Shown in pieces: positions 15,685-18,847 of a stretch of 18,847 nucleotides of DNA. Positions within the stretch are counted from its first letter, which is position 1, and every line of letters starts with the position of its first letter. The DNA lies in assembly GCA_964511185.1 (NCBI GenBank), contig CAZEDU010000097.1:1-18847 (forward strand), written 5' to 3'. Made by a program: the position numbers and the translations under genes. This DNA is from CAZEDU01 sp964511185. Its GTDB lineage: Bacteria; Myxococcota; Myxococcia; Myxococcales; Myxococcaceae. The notes below the pieces were generated by a model, which saw only the letters and a program-made list of their open reading frames with translations, had not been told where the DNA came from and did no database searches.

Positions 15685-17430
15685 ATGGCCAAGCGCGTCG
15701 ACCGAGCGGCTCCCAAGCCCGTCCGACGACCGCCGCCCGCCCCGGTGTCCGCGCGCCTGGTGGCGCAGGTGCGCGCGCAGCCTGGCTTCTCGAAGCTGAG
15801 CAAGCCCGCCCGAGCTCAACTGCTGGCGGTGGCCGAGCGGCTCGGCGGCGACCCTGCCACCCGCGCGAACGTGCTGGCCTTCGCCCGGAACCCCCAGGTC
15901 GGCGAGCAGCCGGTGCCGGAGCAGATCAAGGCGGTGCAGGCACTGGCCAAGGCGGCGGGCAGAGAGGGCGTCGGCGTGGATGTGGCGAGGCTGAGCGCGG
16001 ACGACAGCTTCGATCAGCTCGACGATCGCTCGCAGGACAAGCTGCTCGGGGCGCTGGTCTCGAGCGACGAAGCCGGCCGCCGCGCCCTCTTGAAGCTCGC
16101 GCGCTCCGCGCACTTCCAGCGGATCGAGAAAGGCCTTCGTCAGAAGCTGCTCACCCAGATCAGCGGGCGAAGCGGACGGGTCGGCGCGAGCGCGGCCGAT
16201 GCGATCCGCGCGTTGATGGCGAACACGAACTTCCGCGCGCTGCCGAAGGCGACCCGGGAAGCGCTGCTCGACAAGGTCTCTCCGCGACAGATCGCCAGCA
16301 AGGAAGGCCGCCTGCAGCTGCTCGAGCTCGGCCGCGCCACGGGCTTCCGCCGCCTGTCGCCCGAGGTCCAGCAGCGAATGCTGAGATCCTTCCGGGACGG
16401 GCCTCCCGCCACGCACGCCTTGACGTTGAACGAGTCGCTGGTGGCGCTCGCGACCGGCCCGGGGTTTCGGCTCGTGTCCCCGCCGACGCAGCTGCGCGTC
16501 CTCGACGTCATTCGCCCAGGCCGGCTGACCGACGACGCGCATCTGATCGCCGACCTCGCCTCGCGGCCCTCCTTCGCCCAGCTGCGCCCCGAAGAGCAGC
16601 ACCGCCTGCTCGACTACGTCGGCGGCACCCACGCGTTCTTCGAGCGCACCCGCATGGCGCTCTCCGAGCTGCTGTTCGACCGGAAGAGCCTGCCGAAGAA
16701 CGTCTCGGCCGATCAGCTGCGCGCCTTCCTTCGAGATCAACCGGGGCTGCACGGCTTGATCGCCGAGCTCGATCTCAACGACCCAGTGCGGCAGCCGTAC
16801 GTCCTGCACGGCCCCCAGCGGATCGACTCGCACCCGTTCGCGTCTGGCAGCGGGCCCGCCGATCGCTACGAGGTCGAGGTGGCCGGGCGGCGAATCCCCG
16901 TCTTCTACCCGGTCCACATCGACCCGACGCAGGGCCACCTCCACACGCCTCAGCAGGTGGCGCTGACGTTGGCTGGGCTGCCCCCCGCCGAGCTCGCGCT
17001 CGTCCGGGAGGTCGCGATCAACCCTGGCCGCAGCCCGAGCGACGCGCACTTCGCGCGCGTCTACGGCAACCCGGACTTCCGCGCCTACGCGACCGCGGGC
17101 GCCGAGGGCGTCATCTCGATCTTCCCCACCCAGCACCCCCAGAGTCAGCAGGCGCTCGATCGGCTCATGGTGCACGAGCTCGGCCACGTGCTCTCCATCG
17201 GGCAGTGGGGCGACGAAGAGACGGATCCGCGTTGGGACGCGTGGAAGCGCGCCGCCGCGTCGGATGGGCTGTCCGCCTCGACCTACGCGAAGGAAGATCC
17301 CGACGAGGACTTCGCCGAGTCCTTGGCGATTTACCAGGCGGTGCGCGGGACGCCGCACGAGGCCGAGCTGCGCGCCCTCTTCCCTGCCCGCTTCGCGCTC
17401 CTCGACCAGCTGCTCGGAGGTTACCTATGA
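15685..17430 (+). CDS. Lethal-factor-like (M34/ATLF-like) zinc metallopeptidase with helical repeats
   Basis: 581 aa from the ATG at 15685, chosen because AAGGAAG lies seven bases upstream; GTG 15652 would add 11 residues. The N-terminus is basic and Pro-rich without a signal peptide. Residues ~30-312 hold about eight ~38-aa helical repeats of the form F-x-x-L-x4-[R/Q]-x-x-LL (Phe 35, 109, 144, 183, 221, 261, 297; one degenerate at ~72). The C-terminal catalytic region has VHELGHVLS (His497, Glu498, His501), then STYAKEDPDEDFAES with Tyr534 and Glu541. A Tyr seven residues before the Glu ligand and an [E/D]FAE block match my memory of anthrax lethal factor (Y728, E735, FFAE), and the end (ALFPARFALLDQLL) is also similar in pattern. 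Substrate and export route unknown. It overlaps the next gene by ATGA. Confidence 0.85.
   Translation: MAKRVDRAAPKPVRRPPPAPVSARLVAQVRAQPGFSKLSKPARAQLLAVAERLGGDPATRANVLAFARNPQVGEQPVPEQIKAVQALAKAAGREGVGVDVARLSADDSFDQLDDRSQDKLLGALVSSDEAGRRALLKLARSAHFQRIEKGLRQKLLTQISGRSGRVGASAADAIRALMANTNFRALPKATREALLDKVSPRQIASKEGRLQLLELGRATGFRRLSPEVQQRMLRSFRDGPPATHALTLNESLVALATGPGFRLVSPPTQLRVLDVIRPGRLTDDAHLIADLASRPSFAQLRPEEQHRLLDYVGGTHAFFERTRMALSELLFDRKSLPKNVSADQLRAFLRDQPGLHGLIAELDLNDPVRQPYVLHGPQRIDSHPFASGSGPADRYEVEVAGRRIPVFYPVHIDPTQGHLHTPQQVALTLAGLPPAELALVREVAINPGRSPSDAHFARVYGNPDFRAYATAGAEGVISIFPTQHPQSQQALDRLMVHELGHVLSIGQWGDEETDPRWDAWKRAAASDGLSASTYAKEDPDEDFAESLAIYQAVRGTPHEAELRALFPARFALLDQLLGGYL
15760..16620 (+). 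repeat. Eight ~38-aa helical repeats in the metallopeptidase
   Basis: Successive units such as SFDQLDDRSQDKLLGAL, NFRALPKATREALLDKV and SFAQLRPEEQHRLLDYV, each preceded by a helix like LLKLARS or LLELGRA. Phe spacing is 74 (two units), 35, 39, 38, 40 and 36 residues. The pattern suggests an alpha-solenoid. Confidence 0.75.
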
Positions 17431-17654
17431 GTCAACCCACGCACCCGGGCTTCATCGAGTACTTCGAGGAGGATCGCCCCGTCGACCGGCTGCCGATCGC
17501 TCAAGTCCCGAAGGAGCTTCAGTTCGCGCAGACGCCGGAGGGGCTGCTCCCGGTGGTCAAGGTCGTTGCACACATCCGCGGCGATGAGCGCATCATTCGG
17601 GAGTACGCCCCCGGCGAGAAGCTCGTGCGCTCGACCGTCCAGCGGCGCGCCTGA
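17427..17654 (+). CDS. 75-aa protein coupled to the metallopeptidase, unknown function
   Basis: The ATG overlaps the metallopeptidase TGA (ATGA), and a strong ribosome binding site GGAGGT sits seven bases upstream inside the previous gene. This makes it a real, co-translated gene. The product begins MSQPTHPGFIEYFEEDRPVD and ends KLVRSTVQRRA. It has an acidic N-terminal part, a central strand-rich segment (LLPVVKVVAHIRGDERIIREY) and a basic tail. There is no signal peptide, membrane segment or cysteine. I recognise no family. Coupling suggests it acts with the peptidase, for example as inhibitor/immunity protein, chaperone, adaptor or substrate; none of these is shown by sequence. Confidence 0.8.
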   Translation: MSQPTHPGFIEYFEEDRPVDRLPIAQVPKELQFAQTPEGLLPVVKVVAHIRGDERIIREYAPGEKLVRSTVQRRA

Positions 17655-17716
17655 GCCGAGCCCGTCGCTCTCCGCGGTGTGGGTTTTTTGGAGCATCCCC
17701 AACGCGCGCTAACCTT

Positions 17717-17746
17717 CCCCCCCGGTCGGTCGGCCCTGAAGGGGGG
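17717..17746 (+). promoter_or_regulatory. C7/G6 hairpin over the ribosome binding site of the lipoprotein gene
   Basis: CCCCCCC (17717-17723) can pair with GGGGGG (17741-17746), the ribosome binding site of the TTG start at 17755; the loop itself contains GGTCGGTCGGCC. TAACCT (17710-17715) just upstream resembles a -10 box, and if used, transcription would begin inside the C run. Confidence 0.35.
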
Positions 17747-17754
17747 CAATCCAA

Positions 17755-18513
17755 TTGGGCAAGCTGTGCCTGGGGTTGATGGCCGTGATCGCGCTCGGCT
17801 GCGGGGCCGATACGTCGCTCCTGCCGCTCGAGGCGTCGGGCAACCTCGTCATCCAAGCCAGCCATGACTCGCTGCCGCCCGGCGTGGGCTCGTTCCGGGT
17901 GCAGATGATCCGGCAAGGCTCCCCGGCGGGCTGCACGCTCGCGCGGACCAGCTTCACCCTCTGCTCCTCCTCGACGATGCAGGTCGTGGACACGCTCTGC
18001 TCGGGGAGTTGGACGGTGGCGCCGCTCGCCAGCGGCGCGTTCGCCTCGAGCGACTGCTCGGGCCCGCGCTTGACCGCGCAGGTTTCCACGCTGCCGGGCG
18101 TGGTGACGATCGAGTACCAGAGCGAAGCCTCCGCGACGCTCGTCTTTCAGGGCGCCTCGTCGCTGCGGACCGACCTGACCTTCGCCGGCTCGCCGATCAT
18201 CCCGGCCGGCACCCAGAGCGTGTCGATCAGGGCCCGCCACACGCCGAGCCCGGATCCCGCGTGCGGCACCGCGCAAACCGACGTCGCGGCGTCCTGCTAC
18301 TCGTACACGCCCGGCACCGACTTCCCCGCGCAGGCCCCGACGAGCTCGGCGTGCTCGGGCAGCTGGACCGTCTGCGCCACCGGCTGGAGCAGCCCCGGCT
18401 GCACGGGCGCGTCGACGGGCAGCGGCGCGAACGTGGGGTTCGTGCTGCCGTTTGGCCAGTCGGGGCTCTCGATCACCGACGTGCAGAACCCGCCCGTCCC
18501 ATGTCCTTTCTAG
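17755..18513 (+). CDS. Cys-rich lipoprotein with two CSGSW modules
   Basis: 252 aa from TTG 17755, with AAGGGGGG eight bases upstream. MGKLCLGLMAVIALGC is a lipoprotein signal with Cys16 as the lipidated residue, so the product is anchored to a membrane facing the periplasm or outside. The mature part is Ser/Thr/Gly-rich and has ten further cysteines. It looks like two related modules: residues ~28-125 (Cys60, 70, 82, 101) and ~128-248 (Cys170, 181, 200, 207, 216). Each has a beta strand, C-x(9-10)-C, then the motif CSGSWTV and a closing Cys-containing strand. No known domain is recognised and there are no catalytic motifs. It is followed 29 bases later by a paralogous gene, so the pair is probably an operon. 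Confidence 0.82.
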   Translation: MGKLCLGLMAVIALGCGADTSLLPLEASGNLVIQASHDSLPPGVGSFRVQMIRQGSPAGCTLARTSFTLCSSSTMQVVDTLCSGSWTVAPLASGAFASSDCSGPRLTAQVSTLPGVVTIEYQSEASATLVFQGASSLRTDLTFAGSPIIPAGTQSVSIRARHTPSPDPACGTAQTDVAASCYSYTPGTDFPAQAPTSSACSGSWTVCATGWSSPGCTGASTGSGANVGFVLPFGQSGLSITDVQNPPVPCPF

Positions 18514-18542
18514 CGGTCCGTACACCCAAAGGAGGAGTGAGT

Positions 18543-18847
18543 ATGAAGTGGAAACAAACTGTCGCCCTGCTCGCAGCGGTCGTCCCCATGGCGCTCTCAT
18601 GCGGCGCCCCTGAGTCGGCGGAGGAAGGCGGCTCACTCGAGATCCGCATGGGTTCGCACGACGCGTGGCCTTCCACGGTCCAGTCGGCGCGCATCGCGCT
18701 CAGCCGCGTGGGCGGCAACACCGGCTGTGGCACCGCGGCCGCCACCCTGAACCAGTGTTGGTGCCGCGTCGCCGGCGCCGGCTGCGACGTGGTGGGCGAT
18801 CCGCCGCCGTCGAACACGGCGACCGGCCTGTGCTCGGGCGACTGGAC
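18543..18847 (+). CDS. Cys-rich lipoprotein paralogue, 3' end outside the window
   Basis: An open frame of 101 codons runs off the end. It starts at ATG 18543 with an excellent ribosome binding site AAAGGAGG seven bases upstream. MKWKQTVALLAAVVPMALSC is a lipoprotein signal (Cys20). The mature part parallels the first module of the preceding protein: SLEIRMGSHDAWPSTVQSAR against GNLVIQASHDSLPPGVGSFR, then CGTAAATLNQC and CSGDW against CSGSW. It has an additional CWC and a Cys in a central insertion. It is therefore a tandem paralogue; its full length and module number are unknown. Confidence 0.82.
   Translation, partial: MKWKQTVALLAAVVPMALSCGAPESAEEGGSLEIRMGSHDAWPSTVQSARIALSRVGGNTGCGTAAATLNQCWCRVAGAGCDVVGDPPPSNTATGLCSGDW

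Noticed and set aside
14206..17358. Minus-strand open frame of 1050 codons
   Set aside because: Crosses the intergenic space between two real plus-strand genes and has Arg-rich composition with no recognisable domain.
17655..17700. Possible terminator after the 75-aa gene (six T at 17684-17689)
   Set aside because: Only a weak stem with several G-T pairs (GAGCCC with GGGTTT) and a long loop can be drawn; not convincing.

Overview
The window looks like a high-GC chromosomal segment from a myxobacterium-like organism (Myxococcota). The evidence is a GC-rich codon pattern that leaves long antisense open frames, a soluble eukaryote-type Ser/Thr kinase, a giant Kelch/PKD surface protein with a MYXO-CTERM-like tail, several lipoproteins, and frequent GTG/TTG starts. 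Two runs of exactly ten N (8160-8169 and 14124-14133) are scaffold gaps, so the source is a draft or metagenome assembly. Genus or species cannot be read from the sequence.

Layout. 1-2744 (+): the 3' part of endonuclease IV (nfo), a DHH/DHHA1 phosphoesterase and a NifS/IscS-type cysteine desulfurase, closely packed. 2754-4558 (-): a translationally coupled pair, an exported TPR protein followed by a non-RD Ser/Thr kinase, convergent with the desulfurase. 4559-4916 is the only long stretch without a protein gene. It holds a 6S RNA (ssrS) with its own sigma70-type promoter and a U-run 3' end, just upstream of 5-formyltetrahydrofolate cyclo-ligase (fau), the same linkage as in many proteobacteria. 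5590-7857 (+): an unrecognised 477-aa protein and a YmdB-type metallophosphoesterase. 7872-7900: two copies of a 13-bp palindrome. 7923-9186: tyrosyl-tRNA synthetase, interrupted by a gap that breaks its frame.

9268-18847 (+) is the accessory, surface-oriented half. It starts with a ~2124-aa Kelch/Ig/PKD protein, possibly leaderless, with a lipobox-like N-terminus and a MYXO-CTERM-like C-terminus. Next is a two-gene unit: a 581-aa metallopeptidase whose catalytic end resembles anthrax lethal factor (M34/ATLF-like), preceded by eight ~38-aa helical repeats, and an ATGA-overlapping 75-aa protein with a strong ribosome binding site. Last come two lipoprotein genes that share a Cys-rich module built around a CSG[S/D]W motif; the second runs off the window.

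The best candidates for something undescribed are the lethal-factor-like peptidase with its coupled small protein and the tandem CSGSW-module lipoproteins. The best-supported item absent from a protein-only annotation is the 6S RNA.
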